A DNA stretch of 64,000 nt. Origin: Nocardia wallacei. GTDB taxonomy: Bacteria; Actinomycetota; Actinomycetes; Mycobacteriales; Mycobacteriaceae. The notes below the pieces were generated by a model. The model did no database searches, was not told where the DNA came from, and saw only the letters and a program-made list of their open reading frames with translations. The stretch spans positions 1 through 64,000 of the forward strand of contig NZ_JARWQD010000249.1 of NCBI RefSeq assembly GCF_029869545.1. The letters are read 5' to 3'. Below, one piece after another: positions 18,880 through 26,925 of this stretch. Numbering within the stretch: position 1 is the first letter of the stretch; each line of letters opens with the position of its first letter. The translations under genes were made by a program, and so were the position numbers.

Positions 18880-19761
18880 TCAGTGCGGTGAGTACTCGAT
18901 CGGGGCGTTGTCGGCGCGGAGGTCGTCGATGAAATTGGCGATCGCCTCGACCACCAGGAGGGGTTCGGTGATCGGGAGCCAGTGGTCGGCGGGGAGCTGG
19001 TAGCACCAGAGGCGGTCGATGCCGCGGCGGACGTGGATACCGGCGGCGGGCAGTGCGGCGGCGTCGGCGCGGTCGACGATCAGCTGGACCGGGACGGCGG
19101 TGTGGCGTTCGCGCGGGCGCAGCAGGTGGTGGGCGAGGTTGGCGTGCACGAGGCGGGCCCCGGCGAGCAGGTCCGTCGGCCAGGTGCGCGGCGGCCGCCC
19201 GGCGCCGTGCAGGATGCGGGCGCGCAGGCGCGGCCAGCGCAGCAGCCGCCGGCCCAGGACGAGCCAGCTCAGGCCGGGCAGCTTCCACCAGGGTGCGTTC
19301 GGGAGCCGCGGCTCGCGCAGGGCGAATGCGAGGCGGTCCAGGTCGGGGGCGCACAGGGCGGTGCCGGAGGCGATGCGGGTGTTGGCGCGGGGATCGCCGA
19401 GTGCCTCCCAGACCTGGAATGCGCCCCAGCCGTGCCCGGCGATGTGTGCGGGGCGGTTCGGGCTGACCGCGTCGAGGACGGCGTAGAGGTCCTCGGCCAG
19501 GCGATCGAGCCGATAGTCGTGGGGGCGTGGGGATTTGGGGGAGCGGCCGTGGCCGCGCACGTCGTAGGTGACGACGTGGAAGCAGTCGGCGAGCATGGCT
19601 GCCACGTCGTCCCAGATGCGGTGCGTGTCGGTGGCGCCGTGGACGAGGACCAGTGTCTCGGCGTTCGGATTGCCGCGCTCGTAGACGGCGAGGGGCAGGT
19701 CGCCGGCGCGTACGGTGCGGCGGCGTGGCCGGGTGGCGGGGGTGTCTGGCAAGTGGGTCAT
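18880..19761 (-). CDS. Alpha/beta fold hydrolase-like protein lacking the nucleophile
   Basis: A 293-residue alpha/beta hydrolase-fold protein related to epoxide hydrolases and SDR-linked hydrolases. The oxyanion HGATDTH (41-47) and the strand-4 YDVRGHGRS (66-74) are normal, and a C-terminal His occurs in PADHWLP near 270. The nucleophile elbow reads GHGWGA (109-114): Gly111 (GGC) stands where Ser (GHSWG) or Asp (GHDWG) should be. It may be catalytically dead or act as a binding protein. The ATG at 19761 follows GAGG. It is divergent from TetR 19918, with two matching operators between. Confidence 0.82.
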   Translation of the reverse strand: MTHLPDTPATRPRRRTVRAGDLPLAVYERGNPNAETLVLVHGATDTHRIWDDVAAMLADCFHVVTYDVRGHGRSPKSPRPHDYRLDRLAEDLYAVLDAVSPNRPAHIAGHGWGAFQVWEALGDPRANTRIASGTALCAPDLDRLAFALREPRLPNAPWWKLPGLSWLVLGRRLLRWPRLRARILHGAGRPPRTWPTDLLAGARLVHANLAHHLLRPRERHTAVPVQLIVDRADAAALPAAGIHVRRGIDRLWCYQLPADHWLPITEPLLVVEAIANFIDDLRADNAPIEYSPH

Positions 19762-19797
19762 GTGGCTACCTCGTGGGGCGGGCTGTCCCGACGGGTT

Positions 19798-19879
19798 CGT
19801 ACCGCCGGTACGGACGACAATTCTGGCAGTGGCCGGGTGGCCGACGCAATGCGGGGTGTGCATTCGTACCGGTGGTACG
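19798..19879. promoter_or_regulatory. Twin CGTACC-N3-GGTACG operators
   Basis: CGTACCGCCGGTACG (19798-19812) and CGTACCGGTGGTACG (19865-19879) share perfect 6-bp inverted arms with a 3-nt centre, 67 bp apart. They lie between the divergent hydrolase (start 19761) and TetR (start 19918) genes. They are the expected targets of that TetR, and they support the GTG start at 19918, since the longer reading frame would make the second site coding. Confidence 0.78.
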
Positions 19880-19917
19880 TTGAGTCGTCAGACGCGATCC
19901 CGGCCCTGGAGTTCACC

Positions 19918-20610
19918 GTGCCTCGTTCGAGCGGCAGTGCCGCGACGTCGCGAATCACTCGCGACGAGATCGTCGACGCGGCCGTGCGGGTGATCGATCG
20001 CCGGGGGCCGCGGCCGAGCATGGACGACATCGCGCGCGAGGCCGGGATCACCAAGCCGCGGCTGTATCGGCGGTTCGCGGACAAGGCCGATCTCTATGCC
20101 GAGGTCGCGGCTCGGATGTCGCGTACCGCGTTCGGGGCGGCGGGTGACGATATGACGCTGTTGCTGCAGCCGCCGCGCCCGGCGCTGCGCCGGGTCTTCG
20201 ACGCGTATGTGCGGGGAATTCTGGAGCATCCCAACGTCTTCCGGTTCCTGGCGCAGGCGCCGATGATGCGGTCCGGGGGTGCGGAGGGTTCGGTGCTGCA
20301 GTTCGATCTGGGGCGCGATGCGGCGCGGCGGTTCGCGAAGCTGGCACGTGCGATCGCGGAGGCGGTGCCGATCGATAGCGGCGGGATCGACTATCTGTCG
20401 CGTGCGGTTGTCGGTGTCGTGGTGGCGACCACGGATCTGTGGCTGGAGGGGTCGCCGGAGGAGGGCGCCGACGAGTATGTGGATCGGGTCACCGAGCTGG
20501 TGTGGGGCCTGATCGATGGGTTCCTGCGGCGGCAGGGCATCGTCGCCGACCCGGAGACGCCGATCTTCACCACCTTGGCGGAGGTGAACCAGGCGCGCGG
20601 CGCCGACTGA
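19918..20610 (+). CDS. TetR family transcriptional regulator
   Basis: A 230-residue TetR regulator. The helix-turn-helix is at about 18-60 (ITRDEIVDAAVRVID to SMDDIAREAGITKPRLYRRFADKADLY). The C-terminal ligand domain contains LRRVFDAYVRGILEHPNVFRFL. The GTG start at 19918 is preferred over the in-frame ATG at 19849, which would put the second operator inside the gene. It is divergent from the hydrolase-like gene 18880-19761 and followed 92 nt downstream by an acyl-CoA dehydrogenase. Confidence 0.85.
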   Translation: MPRSSGSAATSRITRDEIVDAAVRVIDRRGPRPSMDDIAREAGITKPRLYRRFADKADLYAEVAARMSRTAFGAAGDDMTLLLQPPRPALRRVFDAYVRGILEHPNVFRFLAQAPMMRSGGAEGSVLQFDLGRDAARRFAKLARAIAEAVPIDSGGIDYLSRAVVGVVVATTDLWLEGSPEEGADEYVDRVTELVWGLIDGFLRRQGIVADPETPIFTTLAEVNQARGAD

Positions 20611-20702
20611 CCCGCGTTGTTGACATCGCGCCAATAGTGGTTCACCCTGGTGCCGGGAGGGCCGGTGGGTCCGGCCTGGGCACGAGACGAAGGACAACGA
20701 CG

Positions 20703-21848
20703 ATGGTGCGCGCCGCATGGAGCGACGACGAGGTCGAGGCCGTACGCGAGCTGGCGAAGAACTTCTTCGACAAAGAGGTGATCCCGCACGAGGAGAAGTT
20801 CGTCGCGCAGGGTCATCCGGACCGCGAACTGTACAACCGGGCGGGCGAGCTGGGGTTGCTGTGTGCGGCGATCCCGGCCGAATACGGCGGGGGCGGAGGC
20901 ACTTTCGCGCACGAGGCGGCCATCATCGAGGAGCAGGCATACCTCGGTGACGGGGCGCTCGGCATGCCGGTGCACTCCTCGATCATCGCGCCGTATCTGC
21001 ACGAGTTCGGTTCCGAGGAGCTCAAGCGGCGGGTGCTGCCGAGGGCCGCGAGCGGTGAGATGGTGCTGTCGATCGGCATGACCGAGCCGGGCACGGGGTC
21101 GGACCTGCAGAACATCAAGACCCGCGCGGTGCGCGAGGGCGACGAGTACGTCATCACGGGCTCGAAGATCTTCATCTCCAACGGCTGGCTGTGCGACGGC
21201 ATCATCATCGCCGCCAAGACCGATCCGACCAAGGGCGCCGCGGGCGTCTCGCTGCTGTTCGCCGAGGTCGGCGACGACACGCCGGGATTCACGCGCGGGC
21301 GCATCCTGTCCAAGATCGGTGGCAAGGGGCAGGACACCGCGGAGTTGTTCTTCGACGGGCTGCGGGTTCCGGCGGCGAATCTGCTGGGCGAGGCCGAGGG
21401 TCAGGGCTTCTATCAGATGATGCAACTGCTGGCGCAGGAGCGGCTGGTGACCGCGGTGATGGCGGTCGCGATGATGGAGAAGGCGGTCGATTTGACCGTG
21501 GAGTACACCAAGGGCCGCGAGGCGTTCGGCAAGCCGCTGTTCGCGATGCAGAACACGAAGTTCGAGCTGGCCGAGTGCGCGACCATCGCGCGGGTGAGCC
21601 GCACCTTCCTCGATGACGCGATCGTCAAGCATCTGCGGGGCGAACTGGACATTCCCACGGCCGCCATGTCGAAATACTGGCTGACCGACCAGTTGGGTAT
21701 TGTGGTGGACCGCTGCCTGCAACTGTTCGGCGGCTACGGATACATGACGGAATACCCGATCTCCCAGCTGTACACGGGTGCCCGGGTGCTGCGCATCCTG
21801 GCCGGGTCCAACGAGGTGATGAAGGATCTCATTGCCCGCTCACTCTGA
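20703..21848 (+). CDS. Acyl-CoA dehydrogenase family protein
   Basis: A 381-residue flavin-dependent acyl-CoA dehydrogenase that introduces an alpha-beta double bond. The N-terminal helical domain (1-115), central beta domain with MTEPGTGSDLQNIKTRA (about 124-140) and C-terminal four-helix domain are complete. The usual Glu before the C-terminal GT motif is absent (ILAGSNEVMKD). The catalytic base is instead probably Glu246 in AQERL, the position used by isovaleryl-CoA and long-chain enzymes. Family motif RVSRTFLDDAIVKHLRGELD is typical of actinobacterial FadE proteins. ATG at 20703. The next gene, a TetR, starts inside its last codons. Confidence 0.92.
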   Translation: MVRAAWSDDEVEAVRELAKNFFDKEVIPHEEKFVAQGHPDRELYNRAGELGLLCAAIPAEYGGGGGTFAHEAAIIEEQAYLGDGALGMPVHSSIIAPYLHEFGSEELKRRVLPRAASGEMVLSIGMTEPGTGSDLQNIKTRAVREGDEYVITGSKIFISNGWLCDGIIIAAKTDPTKGAAGVSLLFAEVGDDTPGFTRGRILSKIGGKGQDTAELFFDGLRVPAANLLGEAEGQGFYQMMQLLAQERLVTAVMAVAMMEKAVDLTVEYTKGREAFGKPLFAMQNTKFELAECATIARVSRTFLDDAIVKHLRGELDIPTAAMSKYWLTDQLGIVVDRCLQLFGGYGYMTEYPISQLYTGARVLRILAGSNEVMKDLIARSL

Positions 21849-22470
21849 CACCGCGGAGTCGCTGGCGCGGCGGCGCCGGCTGGAACCCGACGAGCGGCGC
21901 GCCCAGATTCTGGAGTGCGCGATCGCGATGTTCGGGGAGCGGCCGTATGCCGCGGTCTCGACAGCGGAACTCGCGCAGCGGGCCGGGGTGGCCCGGGGAC
22001 TGATCAACCACTACTTCGGCAACAAGCGCGATCTGTATCTGGCGGTGGTGCGCCGGATGGTGACGCTGCCGCGGCCCGATCACATGGTGGTGCCCACCGG
22101 CACGGACCGGGAGCGGGTGGATGCGAGCGTGGCGTGGCTGCTGGACACCATCGGTGAGCACGGCAGCACCTGGGTGAAGGTGACCGGCCACGAGGGCATC
22201 GGCGACGATCCGGAGGTGCAGCGCATCCTCGACGAGGCCGACGATGCCGCGGCCGAGCGTCTGTTGCAGATGGTCGGGTTGTCGGGGTCGCGGCGCAGCG
22301 CCGAGCTGCGGGCGCTGGTGCGGGCCTACGGCGGGTTGGTGAAAGCCGCTGGGCGCGAATGGATCACGCGGGAGAGCCTGACCCGCGAGCAGGTACACCA
22401 TCTGCTGGCAGACATGCTGCTGACGTTGGTCACGCAGTCGTTCCCGAAGATCGAGCAGGGCAACGACTAG
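21832..22470 (+). CDS. TetR family transcriptional regulator
   Basis: A 212-residue TetR regulator starting at a TTG (21832) inside the last codons of the acyl-CoA dehydrogenase, a 17-nt overlap that implies translational coupling. The helix-turn-helix occupies about residues 20-62, ending VARGLINHYFGNKRDLYLAVVRR. The C-terminal domain includes GHEGIGDDPEVQRILDEADD, a pattern common in actinobacterial lipid-metabolism regulators. No alternative ATG or GTG exists upstream of the DNA-binding domain. A short GC hairpin follows the stop. Confidence 0.85.
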   Translation: MPAHSDTAESLARRRRLEPDERRAQILECAIAMFGERPYAAVSTAELAQRAGVARGLINHYFGNKRDLYLAVVRRMVTLPRPDHMVVPTGTDRERVDASVAWLLDTIGEHGSTWVKVTGHEGIGDDPEVQRILDEADDAAAERLLQMVGLSGSRRSAELRALVRAYGGLVKAAGREWITRESLTREQVHHLLADMLLTLVTQSFPKIEQGND

Positions 22471-22486
22471 CCCCGGAAATACGGGG
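22471..22486. terminator. Short hairpin between convergent stops
   Basis: CCCCG-GAAATA-CGGGG fills exactly the gap between the stop codons of the TetR gene (22470) and the Prim-PolC gene (22487, opposite strand). It could serve both strands; there is no T-tract. Confidence 0.5.
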
Positions 22487-23542
22487 TCACTCCTTGCGGG
22501 CCTTGCTGGGCTGCACGCGCGAAGGCTCGTTGGGCATTTTCGGGTAGACCGGGGGCCACGGGGCATCCATGAGTCCAGAATCCATATCGGCCGCGGACAT
22601 TTTCAGCAGTGGTTCGATGGATTGGGGGGTGCGGTCGGCCCACGGGTCGCCCAGGCGCGCGACGCGGGCGGGGACGGTGGCGATGGTGAGTTCGCCGGGT
22701 TCGACGGTGTCGAGGTCGTCCCAGGCGATCGGCGTCGAGACCTGCGCGCCGACCTTGGGGCGCACGCACCAGGCGCCGAAAACCGTGCGGTGCGGGGCGT
22801 TCTGGTTGTAGTCGACGAAGACCCGGCTGCCGCGCTCCTCCTTCCACCAGCTCGCGGTGATGAGGTCGCCGTGGCGGCGTTCGAGTTCGCGGGCCAGGGC
22901 GATGGAGGCGGCGCGGACCTGATAGCCGTCCCAGCGCGGCTCGAGCAGGATGTAGATGTGCAGGCCGCGCGAGCCGGAGGTCTTGATGCGGGCGTCGATG
23001 CCGAGTTCGGCGCACAGTTCGCGGGTGCGCAGCGCGGCGCGGCGCAGTTCGTCGAATCCGATTCCGGGCGAGGGGTCCAGGTCGATGCGCAGTTCGTCGG
23101 TGATGCCGGTGGGCGGGAGCAGGTTTCCGGCCGCGTCGAATACGTCGGGGGCGGTGCTGCGTTCGGCGGCGCCCGCGTGGGTGGGCCAGACGTGAAAACC
23201 CAGGCAGCCCAGGTTGACCGCCCACAGGATGTGCGCGAGGTCGGCGGCGACGAGCGCGTCGCTGGTGGTGCCGTTGGGGGTGGAGACCACGGTGGTCTGC
23301 AGCCAGTCGGGCGCCGATTTCGGGACGCGCTTCTGGAACCAGGACTTTCCGCTGGCGCCGTCCGGATAGCGTTCCAGCAGAACGGGTCTGTCGCGTGCGG
23401 TGCGCAGGAACGGTTCGGCGACGGCCTGGTAGTAGTGCACCAGATCGAGCTTGGTCTCGCCGCGCTCGGTGAAATAGATCTTGTCGGGGTTGGTGATCTG
23501 GACCGTCTTGCCGTCCACGTCCAATTCGATTGCGGTGCTCAC
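22487..23542 (-). CDS. LigD-type polymerase/primase domain protein (Prim-PolC)
   Basis: A 351-residue stand-alone archaeo-eukaryotic-primase-type polymerase of the LigD polymerase-domain family, corresponding to mycobacterial Prim-PolC (Rv3730c family), which fills short gaps during base-excision-type repair. Motifs visible are the N-terminal TNPDKIYF, the catalytic RIDLDPSPG (paired Asp), TSGSRGLHIYI with the conserved His, and the final DLDT region. The GTG start at 23542 overlaps the LigC stop as GTGA, so polymerase and ligase are cotranslated, as expected for enzymes that work in sequence. Confidence 0.9.
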   Translation of the reverse strand: MSTAIELDVDGKTVQITNPDKIYFTERGETKLDLVHYYQAVAEPFLRTARDRPVLLERYPDGASGKSWFQKRVPKSAPDWLQTTVVSTPNGTTSDALVAADLAHILWAVNLGCLGFHVWPTHAGAAERSTAPDVFDAAGNLLPPTGITDELRIDLDPSPGIGFDELRRAALRTRELCAELGIDARIKTSGSRGLHIYILLEPRWDGYQVRAASIALARELERRHGDLITASWWKEERGSRVFVDYNQNAPHRTVFGAWCVRPKVGAQVSTPIAWDDLDTVEPGELTIATVPARVARLGDPWADRTPQSIEPLLKMSAADMDSGLMDAPWPPVYPKMPNEPSRVQPSKARKE

Positions 23543-24621
23543 TTTTTCGCCTCCGCGAAGATGTCGGCGAGTTCGGCGGGCGCCACCTCGTCGAGCTGGG
23601 CGTAGGTGCACGAGGCGGGGGTGCGGTCGTCGCGGAAGCGGACCAGCCGCCCGCCGTGCCGCAGCCGCCCGGCCATGACGTGTTCGTAGCGCACCTCGGC
23701 GACCAGTTCGGGTCGCAGCGCCTCCCACGACAGGTCCTTGCCGCCGGTCCAGCGGCTGACGCCGCCGGGCATCTTGCCGTCGGCCCTGGCCTGGGCGGCG
23801 GCGTCGGCCCACTGCCGCCAGGGGTGGTTGTCGAGCGCGTTCTCGCGCAGCGGCGCGAGTTCGTCGACGAGCTGTTTGCGGCGGGCGGCGGTGAAGCTCG
23901 AGGCGACGCCGACGTGGTGCAGGTTGCCCTCGTCGTCGAACAGGCCCAGCAGCAGCGATCCGATGCCCTGCCCGTCCTTGTGCCAGCGGAATCCGGCGAC
24001 CACGCAGTCGGCGGTGCGTTCGTGTTTGACCTTGACCATGACCCGCTTGTCCTGCAGGTAGGGCAGATCTTGGGCCTTGACCATGACGCCGTCGAACCCG
24101 GCGCCCTCGAATCGGGTGAACCAGTCCTGGGCGATCTGCGGGTCGGAGGTCAGGGGTGTGAGGTGCAGGCGTTCGTGGGAATTGTCGACGACCGTTTCGA
24201 GGATGCGGCGGCGCTCGGCGAACGGTTTGTCGGTGAGGTCGTCGTCGCCGAGTGCCAGCAGGTCGAAGGCGACGAAGCTGGCGGGGGTCTCGGCGGCCAG
24301 CTTGTTGACCCGCGAGGCCGCGGGGTGCAGGCGCTGCTGCAGGGTGTCGAAGTCCAGGCCCTGTGCGGTGACCATGACGACCTCGCCGTCGATGACGCAT
24401 TTGTCCGGCAGGGCCTTGGCCAGCAGTTCGACCAGTTCCGGGAAGTACCGGGTCAGCGGCCGGTCGTTGCGCGAGCCGAGTTCGACCTCGGCGCCGTCGC
24501 GGAAGACGATGCAGCGGAATCCGTCCCATTTGGGTTCGTAGGCCAGGCCGGGATCGCGGGGGAGTGCCGAGGCGGATTTGGCCAGCATCGGCTTGACGGG
24601 CGGCATGACGGGTAGGTCCAC
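23539..24621 (-). CDS. ligC: ATP-dependent DNA ligase LigC
   Basis: A 360-residue ATP-dependent DNA ligase of the mycobacterial LigC (Rv3731) type. The nucleotidyl-transfer motif I is EPKWDGFR with Lys31 as AMP acceptor. Motif III (FVAFDLLAL), motif IV (FDGVMVKA) and motif V (VMVKVKH) follow, then an OB-fold domain with SLLLGLFDDEG. It is first in an operon with Prim-PolC, the known functional partner in gap repair. It is one of two stand-alone ATP-dependent ligases in this window; the other is at 58286-59251. Confidence 0.92.
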   Translation of the reverse strand: MDLPVMPPVKPMLAKSASALPRDPGLAYEPKWDGFRCIVFRDGAEVELGSRNDRPLTRYFPELVELLAKALPDKCVIDGEVVMVTAQGLDFDTLQQRLHPAASRVNKLAAETPASFVAFDLLALGDDDLTDKPFAERRRILETVVDNSHERLHLTPLTSDPQIAQDWFTRFEGAGFDGVMVKAQDLPYLQDKRVMVKVKHERTADCVVAGFRWHKDGQGIGSLLLGLFDDEGNLHHVGVASSFTAARRKQLVDELAPLRENALDNHPWRQWADAAAQARADGKMPGGVSRWTGGKDLSWEALRPELVAEVRYEHVMAGRLRHGGRLVRFRDDRTPASCTYAQLDEVAPAELADIFAEAKK

Positions 24622-24712
24622 ACGATCCTCCTCGGGTCGGTCTCACCCATACCGACGGTGCGGGCCGGTCGGATTCATCGCCCGCAACCGTTCAGCAAGA
24701 TCGTAAGCCTCG

Positions 24713-25111
24713 TCAGTTCTCCAGCCATCCGTGCTGGTCGGCGAATGTCGTCAGGCGGTCGCGGATGGTCAGTATTTCCCCGGCCGTGAGGGCTGGGCTG
24801 GCGTCGAGCAGCAGTTCGGTGATCAACCGGCGGTGTTCGGCGGCGGTGAGCGGGCCGGAATTGCGGTCGCGGTTGCGATGTCGCGCGGGCGGCGGGGGCG
24901 CCGGTTGGCCGCCGACCACGGTGAGGTTGACGGCCTTGGGCCCGCGATCGCCCTCGGTCACCTCGAATTCGAATACGCGGCCCTGCCGCAATTCGTCCTC
25001 ATCCAATCCGATGTCGTTGACGTGCACGAACACATCGGGGCCGCCGTCTTCCGGGCGGATGAAACCGAACCCCCGAGAACTGTCGAAGGACACCAATTTC
25101 CCGATGGACAC
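24713..25111 (-). CDS. Cold-shock-domain protein with C-terminal extension
   Basis: A 132-residue nucleic-acid-binding protein. Residues 1-65 are a cold-shock OB fold with RNP1-like RGFGFIRP (13-20) and RNP2-like DVFVHVND (26-33). A Pro/Arg-rich linker (about 69-85) leads to a helical C-terminus of about 50 residues that the usual 67-residue cold-shock proteins lack. This larger form resembles actinobacterial CspB-type proteins. GTG start at 25111 behind GAGGAG. It is likely an RNA chaperone; the role of the extension is unknown. Confidence 0.88.
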   Translation of the reverse strand: MSIGKLVSFDSSRGFGFIRPEDGGPDVFVHVNDIGLDEDELRQGRVFEFEVTEGDRGPKAVNLTVVGGQPAPPPPARHRNRDRNSGPLTAAEHRRLITELLLDASPALTAGEILTIRDRLTTFADQHGWLEN

Positions 25112-25201
25112 CTACACCCGCTCCTCGTCGCCGTCCCTGTGCCGGTCACTCTAACCGTCCCGCTGGTCGTTGTCGGGGGGAAAGAGCTTTTTGCCTCGTG
25201 C

Positions 25202-26770
25202 TCAACAGACCACGTCCTGTGCGGGCAACCGCAGCGTCATCAGGTAGTCGATCACCCGCTGGTCGACGCACTGGGATTTGTCCAGCAGGGCGATCGTGTG
25301 CCGGGTGCCCTGATAGGTGATCAGGCGGGCGCGCAGCTGCTGGGCGAGGTCGATACCGGCCCGGTGGGGTGTGGCCGGGTCGTAGGTGGTCGAAACCACC
25401 AGCACCGTAGGCAGATTCGCAATGTCGAGGGTGTGCGGGTGGCCGGTCGGGGGCACCGGCCAGAAGGCGCACACGTCCAGGGGCGCGTGGCCGGTGCCGC
25501 GGCCGTCGTCCTCGAACGGGGCGGCGCGGCGCACCTCCACGTCGAGCCGGTCGTTCTCGGCGCGGTCGGTGATGGGGGGCTGGTCGACGCAGGTGATCGC
25601 GGTGTAGGCGTCGTCGTCGGCGACCTGCTCGGGGGTCGGGTCGCTGCCGAGGTGGTCGGCCAGCTCCAGCATCGGGTCCGGGTTGCGGTCGCGCAGCGCG
25701 CGCAGGGCCGCGATCAGCCCGTCCCACGATTCGGATTTGTAGAGTGCGACGGAGGTGCGGTTGAGGACGTCGGTGTAGAACAGCTCCTGGCTCGGATCGC
25801 GCTGGGAGCGCAGCGGTTCGGTCTGCAGCGGCACGCTGAGTTCGCGCAGCCGCAGCGGCGCCTGCTCGGGATCGGCGCCGAGGGGGCAGTCCTGGCGGCG
25901 CGCGCATTCCATCGCGAAGGAGTCGAATGCCTTCTGAAATGCGCTCTCCTGGTTGAGGGTTCGGGTGTAGGTGTTCTCGTGGGGTGCGACGGCGCCGTCG
26001 AGCACCATGGCGCGCACGCGGTGCGGGTATCGTTCGGCGTAGGCCCAGCCGAGCTGGGTGCCGTAGGAGTAGCCGATGTAGTTCATCCGGCGATCGCCCG
26101 CCACCGCGCGGATGATGTCCATGTCGCGCACCACCTCCCGCGTGCCGATGTGTGCGAGAAGCTCTGCGCCGCTGTGCTTTTCGCACTGGGTGGCCTGGTT
26201 GCGGTTCATCTGCTCGTGGGCGGCGATGCCCTCGGGGCTGGTGTCGAAGCGCGGTGCGAACGGGTCGAAGTAGTCGCGGGGGTCGCCGCAGGACACGCGT
26301 GGCAGCGAGGCGCCGACGCCGCGGGGGTCGAATCCGATGCGGTCGAAACCGTGGGCCAGCCGGGTGCCGTCGACGCTGTCGGCCAGCGACAGCCCGCGAG
26401 AGCCCGGACCGCCGGGATTGAGCAGCAGCGCGCCGACGCGCGGCCCGGTCGCCGGTTTGCGGGAGATCGCCAGTTCCACGGTGCGGCCGGTGGGGTGGTC
26501 GTAGTCCAGGGGTGCGAGGATCCGGGCGCAGCGGGCCTCGGGGCTGAGTTCGTACTGCGGTTCGTTCATCTGCGCGCAGGAACCCCAGTGCGGTGTCTGG
26601 GTGTAGAACCGGGCCAGTTCGGCCGGATAGAAATCGGGTGGCCGCACCACCGGGAGCAGACCGCAGGCGGTGACGGCCAGCAGCAGGACCGCGGCCAGTG
26701 CGCCGGTGCGTCCTAGGGAGTATGCGCAGGATCGGCCGAATCCGCGCGTCGTTCGCCGTGCCACGCGCAC
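25202..26770 (-). CDS. TAP-like alpha/beta hydrolase lipoprotein
   Basis: A 522-residue exported hydrolase of the tripeptidyl-aminopeptidase (SlpD/Rv2672-like) group. A signal sequence with a lipobox (LLAVTAC, lipidated Cys36) anchors it outside the membrane. The oxyanion LLLNPGGPGSRG, strand-4 FDPRGVGAS and nucleophile elbow GYSYGT (near 233-238) are followed by the TAP C-terminal domain with TTYDPATPH (acid) and GTRHTI (His). Even Cys placement suggests disulfides. Known homologues are peptidases or esterases of the cell envelope. GTG at 26770; a second GTG two codons in has better spacing from GGGGAGG. Confidence 0.88.
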   Translation of the reverse strand: MRVARRTTRGFGRSCAYSLGRTGALAAVLLLAVTACGLLPVVRPPDFYPAELARFYTQTPHWGSCAQMNEPQYELSPEARCARILAPLDYDHPTGRTVELAISRKPATGPRVGALLLNPGGPGSRGLSLADSVDGTRLAHGFDRIGFDPRGVGASLPRVSCGDPRDYFDPFAPRFDTSPEGIAAHEQMNRNQATQCEKHSGAELLAHIGTREVVRDMDIIRAVAGDRRMNYIGYSYGTQLGWAYAERYPHRVRAMVLDGAVAPHENTYTRTLNQESAFQKAFDSFAMECARRQDCPLGADPEQAPLRLRELSVPLQTEPLRSQRDPSQELFYTDVLNRTSVALYKSESWDGLIAALRALRDRNPDPMLELADHLGSDPTPEQVADDDAYTAITCVDQPPITDRAENDRLDVEVRRAAPFEDDGRGTGHAPLDVCAFWPVPPTGHPHTLDIANLPTVLVVSTTYDPATPHRAGIDLAQQLRARLITYQGTRHTIALLDKSQCVDQRVIDYLMTLRLPAQDVVC

Positions 26771-26925
26771 CTCCCCTCATCCCGGTGCCCGATTCGAGTG
26801 TATTGGCCTGCGGGCGGCGGCATCCCGGTTTCGGGGCGGTGGGCACCGGATTGCCGCTCCGACGTGCGCGGCGACGCCGGAAAATGGAACTGGTCATTCG
26901 CCGGAACAGCTGGCAGGCTGAAGCG

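Noticed and set aside
24731..26716. Long plus-strand open frame (661 codons)
   Set aside because: It runs antisense to the cold-shock and TAP-like hydrolase genes, and is rich in Val/Gly/Ala/Arg without any family motif. It is a by-product of high GC.
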